Assembly (NCBI RefSeq): GCF_022568835.1
Contig: NZ_JAKZHV010000003.1
Location: 549,926-613,925 of the forward strand
Direction of reading: 5' to 3'
DNA from: Arsenicicoccus piscis
Lineage (GTDB): Bacteria; Actinomycetota; Actinomycetes; Actinomycetales; Dermatophilaceae
DNA: 64,000 bases
Notes under the pieces: model-generated
Database searches by the model: none
What the model was told of the DNA's origin: nothing
Seen by the model: the letters and a program-made list of their open reading frames with translations, nothing else
Translations under genes and position numbers: made by a program
Shown here: positions 39,028 through 47,924 of the stretch, piece after piece
Position numbering within the stretch: the stretch's first letter is position 1
Layout of the letters: every line of letters begins with the position of its first letter

Positions 39028-39258
39028 CCTGCCCCATCCCCGAGGTGCGACGCCTCGGCCCGACGACGCCTTGGCCGCACCCTGAAACAGTGGGTCGAAC
39101 CCCTGCTCGCCTACTTCGACACAGGCGGCGCGTCCAACGGCGGCACCGAGGCAGTCAACGGCCTCATCGAGCTCCACCGCCGCATCGCCACAGGCTTCCG
39201 CAACCGCGACAACTACCGCCTACGCTGCCTGCTCATCGCCGGCGGACTCACCCCATGA
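39028..39258 (+). pseudogene. ISL3-family transposase, C-terminal remnant
   Basis: The fragment reads LGRTLKQWVEPLLAYFDTGGASNG, EAVNGLIELHRRIATGFRNRDNYRLR and stops at 39258, the recognisable C-terminus of IS204/IS1001/IS1096/IS1165 (ISL3) transposases. CPIPEV, the usual preceding motif, is present in another phase at about 39033. The rest of the gene is missing. Confidence 0.8.
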
Positions 39259-39702
39259 ACCCACGCTCAGGTAGGAAGAGCCCGATATGGAATCGGGTGA
39301 TGTACTCAAGGATCTCGTCTACGTAACCGGCTCTTCGGACTTGAGGTGGGTTGTCCCGCGTCAAGCTTTCTGGCAGACCGGTTATGAGGGCATGATCGGC
39401 GTCTGAGAGCAGGAGGACCTGACCATGGGACGACCACCAGTGTTCAGTCCGGAGACCAAGACCAGAATCGTGCTGAGCGTACTGTCTGGCGAGGTGTCGG
39501 TGGCTGAAGCGGCTCGGAAGGAGAAGGTTTCCGAGCAGTCGATCGGCCGCTGGAAGGCCGAGTTCCTCGAAGCAGGCAAGACCGCGCTGGCTGCCGGGAA
39601 GTCTGGGCCGTCGACCCGCGAGGCGCAGCTTGAGGCCCAGGTCGAAGACCTCACCTTGGCGCTCGGCGAGGCAGCGGTCGAACTCCGGGTCTGGAAGAAG
39701 AG

Positions 39703-41123
39703 AGTGGAGTCCAGCAGAGTGGTGTACGACGGACCTGAGTGAGCGCGTGCCTCCAACGTAGGCGCGGCCACCAGGTGGATCCTTCGAGTGATCTCTCACA
39801 ACCGACTCGAAGAAGGACACCTTGATGACCGCTGTGCCCAGTATCGACCCTGCCCAGTTCCTGAACGAGCAGCTGTCCCAGGCGAGCCCCGACCTGATGC
39901 GGGACTTGCTCACCACTTTCGTCAACGCGTTGCTGTCCGCGCAGGCCGACGCGGTGTGCGGCGCGGGCTTCAACCAGCGAAGCCCGGAGCGGGTCAACTC
40001 CCGCAACGGCTACCGCCACCGTGACCTCGACACCCGGGTCGGCACCCTCGACGTCGCTGTCCCGAAGCTGCGTCAGGGCAGCCTGTACCCGGAGTGGCTG
40101 CTCGAACGAAGGAAGCGGGCTGAGAGGGCCCTGACCTCGGTGGTGGCGACCTGCTACCTGCTCGGGGTCAGCACGCGCCGGATGGACAAGCTGGTCCAGA
40201 CCCTCGGCATCACCGGACTGTCCAAGAGCCAGGTCTCGGTGATGGCCAAGGAACTCGACGAGCACGTCGAACAGTTCCGCACCCGGCGCCTGGAGGACGG
40301 CGGACCGTTCACATTCGTCGCTGCCGACGCGCTCGTGCTCAAGGTCCGCGAAGGCGGCCGGGTGGTGCCCGTGCATGCGCTGGTCGCGACCGGCGTCAAC
40401 GCCGATGGGCACCGCGAGATCCTCGGCGTGCAGGTCACCACCAGCGAGGACGGCGCCGGCTGGCTCGCCTTCTTCCGCGACCTGACTGCCCGCGGCTTGT
40501 CCGGGGTCAAGCTGGTCACCAGCGATGCTCACGCTGGCCTAGTGAACGCGATCGCGGCCACCATCCCCGGCGCCGCGTGGCAGCGCTGCCGCACCCACTA
40601 CGCGGCGAACCTCATGTCCGCGACACCGAAGTCGTCGTGGCCATGGGTCAAGGCGCTGCTGCACTCGATCTACGACCAGCCCGACGCCGAAGCGGTACAC
40701 GCCCAGTTCGACAGGGTCATCCACGCCCTTCACGAGAAGCTCCCCGCCGTGGCCGAGCACCTCGAGATCGCTCGCGCCGACATCCTCGCGTTCACGCCGT
40801 TCCCGAAGGAGGTCTGGCGCCAGATCTGGTCGAACAACCCCAACGAGCGGCTCAACCGCGAGATCCGCAGGCGCACCGACGTTGTTGGGATCTTCCCCGA
40901 CCGGGCCAGCATCATCCGGCTCGTCGGTGCCGTGCTGGCCGAGCAGCACGACGAGTGGGCCGAAGGCCGCCGCTACCTCGGACTCGACGTCCTCGCCCGA
41001 GCCCAGGCCGTCGACACCAACCACGTCGAGGAGGTGACCGACCTAGAACCCCAGGCCCTCACAGCCTGACCGACACACCCAACCGAGGGATCAACCTCGT
41101 ACACCACCCCAGCGGACTTGACC
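39703..41123 (+). mobile_element. IS256-family insertion sequence, copy 2
   Basis: The termini AGTGGAGTCC and (complement of right end) GGTCAAGTCC form the inverted repeat ends, both with GTGGTGTACGA just inside. The element is flanked by a perfect 8-bp duplication AAGAAGAG (39695-39702 and 41124-41131). It is inserted into an IS3-type orfA. The transposase protein is identical to copy 3. Confidence 0.93.
39825..41069 (+). CDS. IS256-family transposase (copy 2)
   Basis: This intact mutator-type transposase has 414 residues from the ATG (a TTG codon directly before it is also possible). The triad D168 (AADAL), D234 (TSDAH) and E341 (NNPNERLNRE) matches copy 1 in spacing, though the sequence is only moderately similar to it. 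It is identical to the product of copy 3, so the two were duplicated recently. Confidence 0.95.
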   Translation: MTAVPSIDPAQFLNEQLSQASPDLMRDLLTTFVNALLSAQADAVCGAGFNQRSPERVNSRNGYRHRDLDTRVGTLDVAVPKLRQGSLYPEWLLERRKRAERALTSVVATCYLLGVSTRRMDKLVQTLGITGLSKSQVSVMAKELDEHVEQFRTRRLEDGGPFTFVAADALVLKVREGGRVVPVHALVATGVNADGHREILGVQVTTSEDGAGWLAFFRDLTARGLSGVKLVTSDAHAGLVNAIAATIPGAAWQRCRTHYAANLMSATPKSSWPWVKALLHSIYDQPDAEAVHAQFDRVIHALHEKLPAVAEHLEIARADILAFTPFPKEVWRQIWSNNPNERLNREIRRRTDVVGIFPDRASIIRLVGAVLAEQHDEWAEGRRYLGLDVLARAQAVDTNHVEEVTDLEPQALTA

Positions 41124-41397
41124 AAGAAGAGCGCGGAGGGCCGGTTGGGCCCTTCGAAGACCTCGAGGTAATCCGGATCGACGAGGGAATGTCGACCTCG
41201 AGGTTCTGCGACCTGCTCGACATTCCCGGCTCTTCCTACCTGAGCCCGATGACCTCTGCCTCGTGTTCCACCGTGGTGGTAATGTCCAGCCCACCGGCAC
41301 CGGAAACCGCTCGTGAGCAGCCCGGTACTCCACATGGCACAGGCAGGGCTGACTACTAGCTCGACACCCGGCACCTCGGTACCCGCCACCCTCCTAG

Positions 41398-42817
41398 GTC
41401 AAGTCCGCTGGGGTGGTGTACGAGGTTGATCCCTCGGTTGGGTGTGTCGGTCAGGCTGTGAGGGCCTGGGGTTCTAGGTCGGTCACCTCCTCGACGTGGT
41501 TGGTGTCGACGGCCTGGGCTCGGGCGAGGACGTCGAGTCCGAGGTAGCGGCGGCCTTCGGCCCACTCGTCGTGCTGCTCGGCCAGCACGGCACCGACGAG
41601 CCGGATGATGCTGGCCCGGTCGGGGAAGATCCCAACAACGTCGGTGCGCCTGCGGATCTCGCGGTTGAGCCGCTCGTTGGGGTTGTTCGACCAGATCTGG
41701 CGCCAGACCTCCTTCGGGAACGGCGTGAACGCGAGGATGTCGGCGCGAGCGATCTCGAGGTGCTCGGCCACGGCGGGGAGCTTCTCGTGAAGGGCGTGGA
41801 TGACCCTGTCGAACTGGGCGTGTACCGCTTCGGCGTCGGGCTGGTCGTAGATCGAGTGCAGCAGCGCCTTGACCCATGGCCACGACGACTTCGGTGTCGC
41901 GGACATGAGGTTCGCCGCGTAGTGGGTGCGGCAGCGCTGCCACGCGGCGCCGGGGATGGTGGCCGCGATCGCGTTCACTAGGCCAGCGTGAGCATCGCTG
42001 GTGACCAGCTTGACCCCGGACAAGCCGCGGGCAGTCAGGTCGCGGAAGAAGGCGAGCCAGCCGGCGCCGTCCTCGCTGGTGGTGACCTGCACGCCGAGGA
42101 TCTCGCGGTGCCCATCGGCGTTGACGCCGGTCGCGACCAGCGCATGCACGGGCACCACCCGGCCGCCTTCGCGGACCTTGAGCACGAGCGCGTCGGCAGC
42201 GACGAATGTGAACGGTCCGCCGTCCTCCAGGCGCCGGGTGCGGAACTGTTCGACGTGCTCGTCGAGTTCCTTGGCCATCACCGAGACCTGGCTCTTGGAC
42301 AGTCCGGTGATGCCGAGGGTCTGGACCAGCTTGTCCATCCGGCGCGTGCTGACCCCGAGCAGGTAGCAGGTCGCCACCACCGAGGTCAGGGCCCTCTCAG
42401 CCCGCTTCCTTCGTTCGAGCAGCCACTCCGGGTACAGGCTGCCCTGACGCAGCTTCGGGACAGCGACGTCGAGGGTGCCGACCCGGGTGTCGAGGTCACG
42501 GTGGCGGTAGCCGTTGCGGGAGTTGACCCGCTCCGGGCTTCGCTGGTTGAAGCCCGCGCCGCACACCGCGTCGGCCTGCGCGGACAGCAACGCGTTGACG
42601 AAAGTGGTGAGCAAGTCCCGCATCAGGTCGGGGCTCGCCTGGGACAGCTGCTCGTTCAGGAACTGGGCAGGGTCGATACTGGGCACAGCGGTCATCAAGG
42701 TGTCCTTCTTCGAGTCGGTTGTGAGAGATCACTCGAAGGATCCACCTGGTGGCCGCGCCTACGTTGGAGGCACGCGCTCACTCAGGTCCGTCGTACACCA
42801 CTCTGCTGGACTCCACT
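41398..42817 (-). mobile_element. IS256-family insertion sequence, copy 3 (inverted)
   Basis: This is the same element as copy 2 in opposite orientation (end coordinates plus or minus one base). It has its own perfect 8-bp duplication CCCTCCTA (41390-41397 and 42818-42825). Copies 2 and 3 therefore arrived separately and form a 1.4-kb inverted repeat around a 270-bp spacer. Confidence 0.93.
41451..42695 (-). CDS. IS256-family transposase (copy 3)
   Basis: The translation is the same 414-residue protein as copy 2, including the D168/D234/E341 triad. The ATG is at 42695, preceded by TTG. The gene appears intact. Confidence 0.95.
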   Translation of the reverse strand: MTAVPSIDPAQFLNEQLSQASPDLMRDLLTTFVNALLSAQADAVCGAGFNQRSPERVNSRNGYRHRDLDTRVGTLDVAVPKLRQGSLYPEWLLERRKRAERALTSVVATCYLLGVSTRRMDKLVQTLGITGLSKSQVSVMAKELDEHVEQFRTRRLEDGGPFTFVAADALVLKVREGGRVVPVHALVATGVNADGHREILGVQVTTSEDGAGWLAFFRDLTARGLSGVKLVTSDAHAGLVNAIAATIPGAAWQRCRTHYAANLMSATPKSSWPWVKALLHSIYDQPDAEAVHAQFDRVIHALHEKLPAVAEHLEIARADILAFTPFPKEVWRQIWSNNPNERLNREIRRRTDVVGIFPDRASIIRLVGAVLAEQHDEWAEGRRYLGLDVLARAQAVDTNHVEEVTDLEPQALTA

Positions 42818-42913
42818 CCCTCCTATAACCCAGCACCGGTCGAGGACGCGCCGGCCCTTCAAGGATCTCAGCCCACGTCCCACCTCAGGACAACCAGAAG
42901 GAAGTGATCGCGG

Positions 42914-43747
42914 ATGCGACGGATAACGCTGCCGAGCGGGGAGTCCATCGCTGTGCTGGGCCAGGGCACCTGGGGCTGGGGTGAGGACCCCGGCCGCCGC
43001 GGCGACGAGGTCGCCGCGCTGCACGCCGGCCTCGAGTTGGGCATGACGCTGGTCGACACCGCCGAGATGTACGCCGACGGCGGCGCGGAGGAGGTGGTCG
43101 GTGAAGCATTGGCGGGTCGCCGCGACGAGGCGTTCGTGGTCAGCAAGGTCCTGCCGTCCCACGCCTCCCGTTCCGGCACGATCGCGGCCTGCGAACGCAG
43201 CCTGAAACGCCTGGGCACCGATCGGATCGACCTCTACCTGCTGCACTGGCAGGGCAGGTACCCGCTGGAGGACACCGTCGCGGCTTTGCAACAGCTCGTC
43301 GAGGACGGGAAAATCCGTTACTGGGGCGTCAGCAACTTCGACCACCGGGCCCTCGCTGACCTGCAGGACGTGCCGGGCAGCGGCGGGCTGGCCACGGATC
43401 AGGTGCTGTACAACCTGTCGCGGCGAGGACCGGAGTACGACCTGCTGCCGTGGTGCGCCGAACACCAGCTGCCGGTCATGGCGTACTCGCCGATCGAGCA
43501 GGGCCGCATCCTTCACGACACGACGCTGAACCACGTCGCGGCCCGTCACAGCGTCAGCCCCGCGGCGGCGGCCATCGCCTGGGTGCTACGCCGCGACTCG
43601 CTCTGCACGATCCCCAAGGCGAGCAGCCCGCAGCACGTGCGAGACAACGCCACAGCACTGGACGTGGAGCTGACCTGCGAAGACCTGGATGCTCTGGACC
43701 GTGCGTTCCCGCCCCCGAGCGGACCGCGACCACTAGAAATGCTGTGA
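42914..43747 (+). CDS. aldo/keto reductase
   Basis: The 277-residue product is a cytoplasmic NADPH-dependent oxidoreductase of the AKR superfamily, TIM-barrel fold. The catalytic tetrad is visible: Asp in VDTAEMY, Tyr in the same motif, Lys in VVSKVLP and His in YLLHWQG. The C-terminal cofactor run IPKASSPQHVRDN is present. The substrate is unknown. The ATG follows GAAGGAAGTG. It is cargo of the island, just after IS256 copy 3; the next gene is LtrA-like in the same direction. Confidence 0.9.
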   Translation: MRRITLPSGESIAVLGQGTWGWGEDPGRRGDEVAALHAGLELGMTLVDTAEMYADGGAEEVVGEALAGRRDEAFVVSKVLPSHASRSGTIAACERSLKRLGTDRIDLYLLHWQGRYPLEDTVAALQQLVEDGKIRYWGVSNFDHRALADLQDVPGSGGLATDQVLYNLSRRGPEYDLLPWCAEHQLPVMAYSPIEQGRILHDTTLNHVAARHSVSPAAAAIAWVLRRDSLCTIPKASSPQHVRDNATALDVELTCEDLDALDRAFPPPSGPRPLEML

Positions 43748-43858
43748 CCCCTGCCCAAGGGCGCAGCCCGGTCGGTCCGGGCAGCGCTCCGGACGGCGCG
43801 GCAGCACCGTCGGTTCGGGGGTGGGAATTGCCGGGCTTGAAAGGGGATGATTTCGCGG

Positions 43859-45031
43859 ATGTCAGAGAACTCTGAGCCGGGCAGCGAGGCCGGCGCGCGG
43901 GACAGCGGCAGCGGGTCGGTGGGCGACCTAGAGCTGTTCTTCGACCTGGTGTTCGTGTACGCGATGGCGCAGCTGACCGAGCTGGTGCGGGACGACGTTT
44001 CGTGGCGGGGTTTCGGTCATGGTGTGCTCGGCCTGCTGGCGGTGTGGTGGGCCTGGGTCTGCTACACGTGGCTCACCAACACCTTCACCACGAATCGGGT
44101 GGTATTTCGCTGCTTGGTCATCGCCACCATGGCTGCGATGCTGCTGGCCGCAAGCGCACTCCCGACCGCGTTCAGCACCGGAGCCCTCGTCTTCGGGCTT
44201 GCCCTGCTCACCGTCCGCGTCATCCACCTGGTCTTGTTCGTCGTGGCCGCCTCCCACGACGACGAACACCTCCGTGCAGGCCTACTGCGGCTGGTCCCGA
44301 GCCTGCTCATCGCACCCGTCCTGATCGCCGTCGCCGCCGCCTTCCCATCCCCCTACCGAGAGCTGCTCTGGATCGGTGCAGCCATCATCGACTTCGGCGG
44401 ACCCCTGGTCGCCGGGGTCGAGGTTTTCCGGGTGGTGCCCTCCTACTTCGTCGAGCGCCACGGCAACATCATCATCATCGCGCTCGGTGAAGCCGTCGTC
44501 GGGCTGGGCGCCGGGGCCAGCGAGCACCTGCAGCAACCGGTCGTGCTCGCCGCCGCCGTCCTCGGAGTCCTGATCGCCGCCTCGCTGTGGTGGACCTACT
44601 TCGGTCTGACCGCCGGCGCCGAGCAACGCCTCAAAGACGCCGACGGGCCCGAACGCGCCCGACTGGCCCGCGACGCCTACAGCTACCTCCACCTTCCCCT
44701 GGTCGCCGGGGTCGCCTTCTTCGGCTTCGGCGCCAGCGCGGCGCTCGAGCACGTGTCCGACCCCTTACCGCTGCTGCCGGCGATCGCCCTCAGTGGCGGG
44801 GTGGGCCTGTTCTACGCCGCCGATGCCGCCTACCGATGGCGCGATCACCATCAGCTCGTGCCGGACCGCCTCCTCACGGCGGCCGCATCCCTGCTCATCA
44901 TCCCGTCAACACTGACCATGCCCGCATGGTCAGTGTTGACGGCTCTCACCGCGGTCGGCGCCCTGCGCCTGACGTGCGAACTCGTGCGACGGCCGCGGAT
45001 CGGTCCCGCAGTCGCCGGCCAAGTCCACTGA
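43859..45031 (+). CDS. LtrA-like (low temperature requirement) membrane protein
   Basis: The 390-residue product has about ten transmembrane segments. The N-terminal motif GDLELFFDLVFVYAMAQLTELV and the later FVERHGNIIIIALGEAVVGLGAG are characteristic of the LtrA family, whose function is not established. ATG 43859 is preferred over 43847, which lies directly on the AAGGGG RBS. A perfect 18-bp inverted repeat sits within the last coding part. It is in the island and may be cotranscribed with the aldo/keto reductase (110-bp gap). Confidence 0.85.
   Translation: MSENSEPGSEAGARDSGSGSVGDLELFFDLVFVYAMAQLTELVRDDVSWRGFGHGVLGLLAVWWAWVCYTWLTNTFTTNRVVFRCLVIATMAAMLLAASALPTAFSTGALVFGLALLTVRVIHLVLFVVAASHDDEHLRAGLLRLVPSLLIAPVLIAVAAAFPSPYRELLWIGAAIIDFGGPLVAGVEVFRVVPSYFVERHGNIIIIALGEAVVGLGAGASEHLQQPVVLAAAVLGVLIAASLWWTYFGLTAGAEQRLKDADGPERARLARDAYSYLHLPLVAGVAFFGFGASAALEHVSDPLPLLPAIALSGGVGLFYAADAAYRWRDHHQLVPDRLLTAAASLLIIPSTLTMPAWSVLTALTAVGALRLTCELVRRPRIGPAVAGQVH
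44903..44942. repeat. perfect 18-bp inverted repeat inside the LtrA-like gene
   Basis: CCGTCAACACTGACCATG (44903-44920) and its exact complement (44925-44942) flank a CCCG loop. This is far longer than chance predicts and lies wholly in coding sequence (STLTMPAWSVLTA). It could form a hairpin in DNA or RNA. Confidence 0.9.
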
Positions 45032-45093
45032 GGCCGGAACGCCTAGGGCGTGTCTGACAATGAATCCAGGGGTCGGCTGGCACCTTCGAAGAC

Positions 45094-45491
45094 GTGTCCG
45101 CAGTTCCCGACTCGCTGAAGCTCGAGGGTGCCCGCTTTCTCGGCAGGAGCCTGCGGGAGGCAGCGGCGCGCCGAGGAGCCTTCCACCCGCTCGGCCAGCC
45201 CCGCGCGGGTGCGGAGGACGATGGTGTCGACCTCGACTTCTTCGCGTCCACGCCCCCGCCCTACGAGGGGGTGCTCGCGGTACGGTCCGAACCCTTGGCC
45301 CAGGTCCGCGAGTTTCTGGCGTCCGTGGACGACGCCGGCCTGGACGAGGAACGCCGCCACCCGTGGAGCCCCGAGTATCCGGAGACGGTGCGCTCGTGCT
45401 TCCACGTGATCCTCGAGGGGAGTGGGAGCACCTGCGCTACGCCCTGCGCGACCTGGACGCCCTCGACGACGCCGCGGCCCAGGGGCGCTGA
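45094..45491 (+). pseudogene. DinB/DUF664-like protein remnant with a G-run frameshift
   Basis: The frame reads AVPDSLKLEGARFLGRSLREAA, then DEERRHPWSPEYPETVRSCFHVILEG, after which the expected EWEHLRYALRDLDALDDAA continues one phase away to a stop at 45491. The break falls at a GGGG run near 45420; one more G would restore the frame. The C-terminal pattern resembles DinB-superfamily proteins. It is either truncated or a short intact gene with a sequencing error. A GGGCGTGTCTGAC string just upstream (45046) may be an IS end. Confidence 0.5.
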
Positions 45492-45530
45492 ACGACCACG
45501 GTCGTCGCCGCATCATTCCCTGCACGGGGA

Positions 45531-45995
45531 ATGGGACTGTGGAAGGGCACGGATGCGCGGTCTCGCGAGATCTACGAGTGGGCGCTCCAGTCGTTCGACC
45601 TCGTGAAGATCCCCTCCATCAGGGTGGGCAGTGCCGACCAGGGCGATGCAGACCAGTCGTTGACGCGGCTCCACGACACCCTGGAGGGGGTGCTCGTCCG
45701 TTCGGGCAACTCCCGCTCCACGCAGCTCCAGAAGGACTTCGCGAAGGCGATGGAGCCGGTCGAGGATCTGGTGCGGGAGGTCCTCAGCGAGTCGGTGAAC
45801 TCGGTGGCGACCGAGCTGCCCTTCCAGGATCCGGTCCTCGGAGTCGACCTGTCTGCGCCCCAGCACGCGCTGCGCGGAATGCTCCGAGAAGCAGTGATCA
45901 CCAGTCACGACGACGTCGTGGTGCCGATCGCCGAGCGCGGCACCGGATTCCAGTCCGCCCTGGTGCTCGGCATCCTTCGCTACGTCTCGTCGAAG
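45531..45995 (+). pseudogene. AAA/OLD-type ATPase internal fragment
   Basis: About 150 residues read DLVREVLSESVNSVATELPFQDPVLGVDL and then PIAERGTGFQSALVLGILRYVS. The last phrase resembles the signature-like region of OLD/SMC-type ATPases (QSALVLALLRYV). Walker A and the C-terminus are absent. After about 45995 the same open frame is only antisense of the oleate hydratase gene. Confidence 0.45.
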
Positions 45996-46079
45996 AGCAG
46001 GCAGGCGGGGTGGGCGACATGGGACCAGCCCAGGCGCGCCTCGGGACCGTGCCTGAGGCGCACCCGCGGTGGGCGGGGC

Positions 46080-47837
46080 TCAGATGAGGCCGTGCTCCTC
46101 GAGGAGCTGGCCGATCTCCCCGTGCTCGAGCCTGCCGCGCAGGTAGCCGCGCAGCGCGGCCGGGCCGGGGACCTTCACCTTCTTGCCGTCGCGCATGCGC
46201 GCCGAGGCCTCGAGCAGGTCGCGCACATCGTACGTGGAGCCCCAGGTCTCCGGCACGCCGCGCTCCACGTCGAGGAGTTGGTAGACGGCCTCCATGCCGG
46301 TGCGCACCGAGTACTCGGTTGTGAAGATCGTGTCGCGGCCGGTCTCCGCGAACTGCCCGAGGAACGCGAAGTTCGCCGCCCCCTCCGGCACGACCTGCGG
46401 CCGGTCACCCGCGCGGCGGGGCATGAAGAAGCTCGTCACGTAGGGCATCATGACCGGCACGCACCGGGCGCCTGTCGCCGCGAGCTCGGGGATCTCCTCG
46501 ACGGGCACGCCCAGGTGGTAGAGCCACTCCTGGGTGATCTCCTCGCCGGTGCACTGCGCCAGGGGCTTCTTCACGTAGTCGCCGTCGACGTCGACGAACA
46601 GACCGTAGACCCAGACGACGATCTGATCCTTCGGCTGCTTCTTGAAGTGCGGCTGGCGATTGACCGTCCAGCTCAGCAGCCAGGAGGAGTCCTCGGCGGT
46701 GACGATGCCGCCGGTGACCACGCGGCCGCTGAACGGATCGCGCTGGGCGATGCGCTCGATGTAGGCGGGGATGCGCTCATCAAGCGTCGTGACGGTGGCC
46801 GATTCCCACTTCGTCTCCTCGATCGAGGAGCAGAAGACCTCCGGGCGCCCGAACGCCGTGTCCTTCTTCGCGATGCGTTTCCACAGGTCCCAGGCCGGGG
46901 CCGGGCCCTCGTTGAGGGCTGCGGGCGTGTGGTGGTCGCCGTCATCGGAGTTGTCCACGAGCGAGCCGATCGTCATGAGCGCGAGGTCGTGCTTGCCGAG
47001 CTCGATGGTCTCCTCGGCGCCGTCGCGGCGGCAGCGGATCGCGGTGGCGCGGATCTCGCCGCCGCGGTGGGCGAAGTCCACATCGAGTACCTCGGTGCCG
47101 GAGCGGAAGACGACGCCGTGCTCGGTGAGGTAGTGCATGAGCGGCAGGACGAAGGACTCGTACTGGTTGTACTTCGTGAACTTCAGCGCCGTGAAGTCGG
47201 GCAGCCCGCCGATGTGGTGGATGAAGCGGTGGAGGTAGAGCTTGAACTCGAGCGCGGAGTGCCACTCCTCGAAGGCGAACATCGTCCGCCAGTACATCCA
47301 GAACGGCGAGTCGAGGAACTCGCGGCCCATCACCTCGTCGATGCGCTTGCCCTCCATCTCGGAGCGCCCGGCGAGGAAGATCTTCAACAGGTCCTTCTGC
47401 GCCCGCTTCGGCAGGTCGAAGCGGCCCTCGTGGCCGGCGTCCTCGCCCTGGCGCACGGTGGCGCGACGCAGCGAGTAGTTGGGGTCGTCCTTGTTGAGCC
47501 AGTAGAACTCGTCGAGCACGGAGGCGTCCTCGAGCTCCAGGGAGGGGATGGAGCGCATCATGTCCCACAGGCACTCCATGTGGTTCTCCAGCTCCCGGCC
47601 GCCGCGGATGACGAAGCCCTTCTCCGGGACGTCGAGGCCGTCGAGGGCACCGCCGGCGGTCTCGCCCTTCTCGAGGATCGTGACGTTGGCGCCGGGGACC
47701 CCGGCATCGCGGATGAGGAAGACGGCCGCCGCGAGCCCGGCCAGCCCGCTGCCGACGATGTACGCCTTCGTCTCCTGGGCGTGCCGCGCGGGGCGGGGGC
47801 GCGCGAATGCCTCGTAGTTGCCTGCCGTGTGTTCCAT
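46080..47837 (-). CDS. ohyA: oleate hydratase (FAD-dependent)
   Basis: OhyA (the myosin-cross-reactive antigen family) adds water to the cis-9 double bond of oleic acid to give 10-hydroxystearate, often detoxifying unsaturated fatty acids at the membrane. The 585-residue product has the start GNYEAFARPRPA, the FAD Rossmann motif AYIVGSGLAGLAAAVFL, EKGETAGGALDG and the family run GRDTIFTTEYSVRTGMEAVYQLL. The ATG at 47837 is used. It is divergent from a TetR regulator and under a palindromic operator. Confidence 0.93.
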   Translation of the reverse strand: MEHTAGNYEAFARPRPARHAQETKAYIVGSGLAGLAAAVFLIRDAGVPGANVTILEKGETAGGALDGLDVPEKGFVIRGGRELENHMECLWDMMRSIPSLELEDASVLDEFYWLNKDDPNYSLRRATVRQGEDAGHEGRFDLPKRAQKDLLKIFLAGRSEMEGKRIDEVMGREFLDSPFWMYWRTMFAFEEWHSALEFKLYLHRFIHHIGGLPDFTALKFTKYNQYESFVLPLMHYLTEHGVVFRSGTEVLDVDFAHRGGEIRATAIRCRRDGAEETIELGKHDLALMTIGSLVDNSDDGDHHTPAALNEGPAPAWDLWKRIAKKDTAFGRPEVFCSSIEETKWESATVTTLDERIPAYIERIAQRDPFSGRVVTGGIVTAEDSSWLLSWTVNRQPHFKKQPKDQIVVWVYGLFVDVDGDYVKKPLAQCTGEEITQEWLYHLGVPVEEIPELAATGARCVPVMMPYVTSFFMPRRAGDRPQVVPEGAANFAFLGQFAETGRDTIFTTEYSVRTGMEAVYQLLDVERGVPETWGSTYDVRDLLEASARMRDGKKVKVPGPAALRGYLRGRLEHGEIGQLLEEHGLI

Positions 47838-47886
47838 GGTCCGTCCTTCCCGACGCGTGCCGGACGGCGGTCGTCCGGCCTCGTAA

Positions 47887-47918
47887 TTGAGTGTACTCAA
47901 TAATGAGTCGACTACAAT
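47887..47918. promoter_or_regulatory. divergent promoters and palindromic operators of ohyA and tetR
   Basis: TTGAGT-GT-ACTCAA (47887-47900) and AGTCGACT (47906-47913) are adjacent palindromes. Rightward, TACAAT (47913-47918) lies 6 nt before GTG 47925, implying a leaderless tetR mRNA. Leftward, TTGTAG and TACACT with a 16-bp spacer form a promoter for ohyA. A TetR dimer here would block both. Confidence 0.65.
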
Positions 47919-47924
47919 CGCGCT

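Larger units (their letters stand above)
39425..41250 (+). pseudogene. second IS3-type element, orfA/orfB, split by an IS256 insertion
   Basis: orfA starts at ATG 39425 (MGRPPVFSPETKTRIVLSVL, HTH and coiled coil). It is cut at 39702 by IS256 copy 2 and resumes at 41132 in phase, ending SAEGRLGPSKTSR at 41169-41171. orfB begins at ATG 41189 (MSTSRFCDLLDIPGSSY) and is lost after about 41250. The remaining 140 bases up to the next IS256 copy hold nothing recognisable. Confidence 0.75.

Noticed and set aside
39695..42825. Composite transposon made of two IS256 copies
   Set aside because: Each copy has its own distinct 8-bp target duplication, and the spacer holds only an IS3 orfB fragment.
45996..47903. 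Rightward 790-residue frame continuing through the oleate hydratase gene
   Set aside because: Only the first 150 residues look like protein (the ATPase fragment); the rest is antisense of ohyA.
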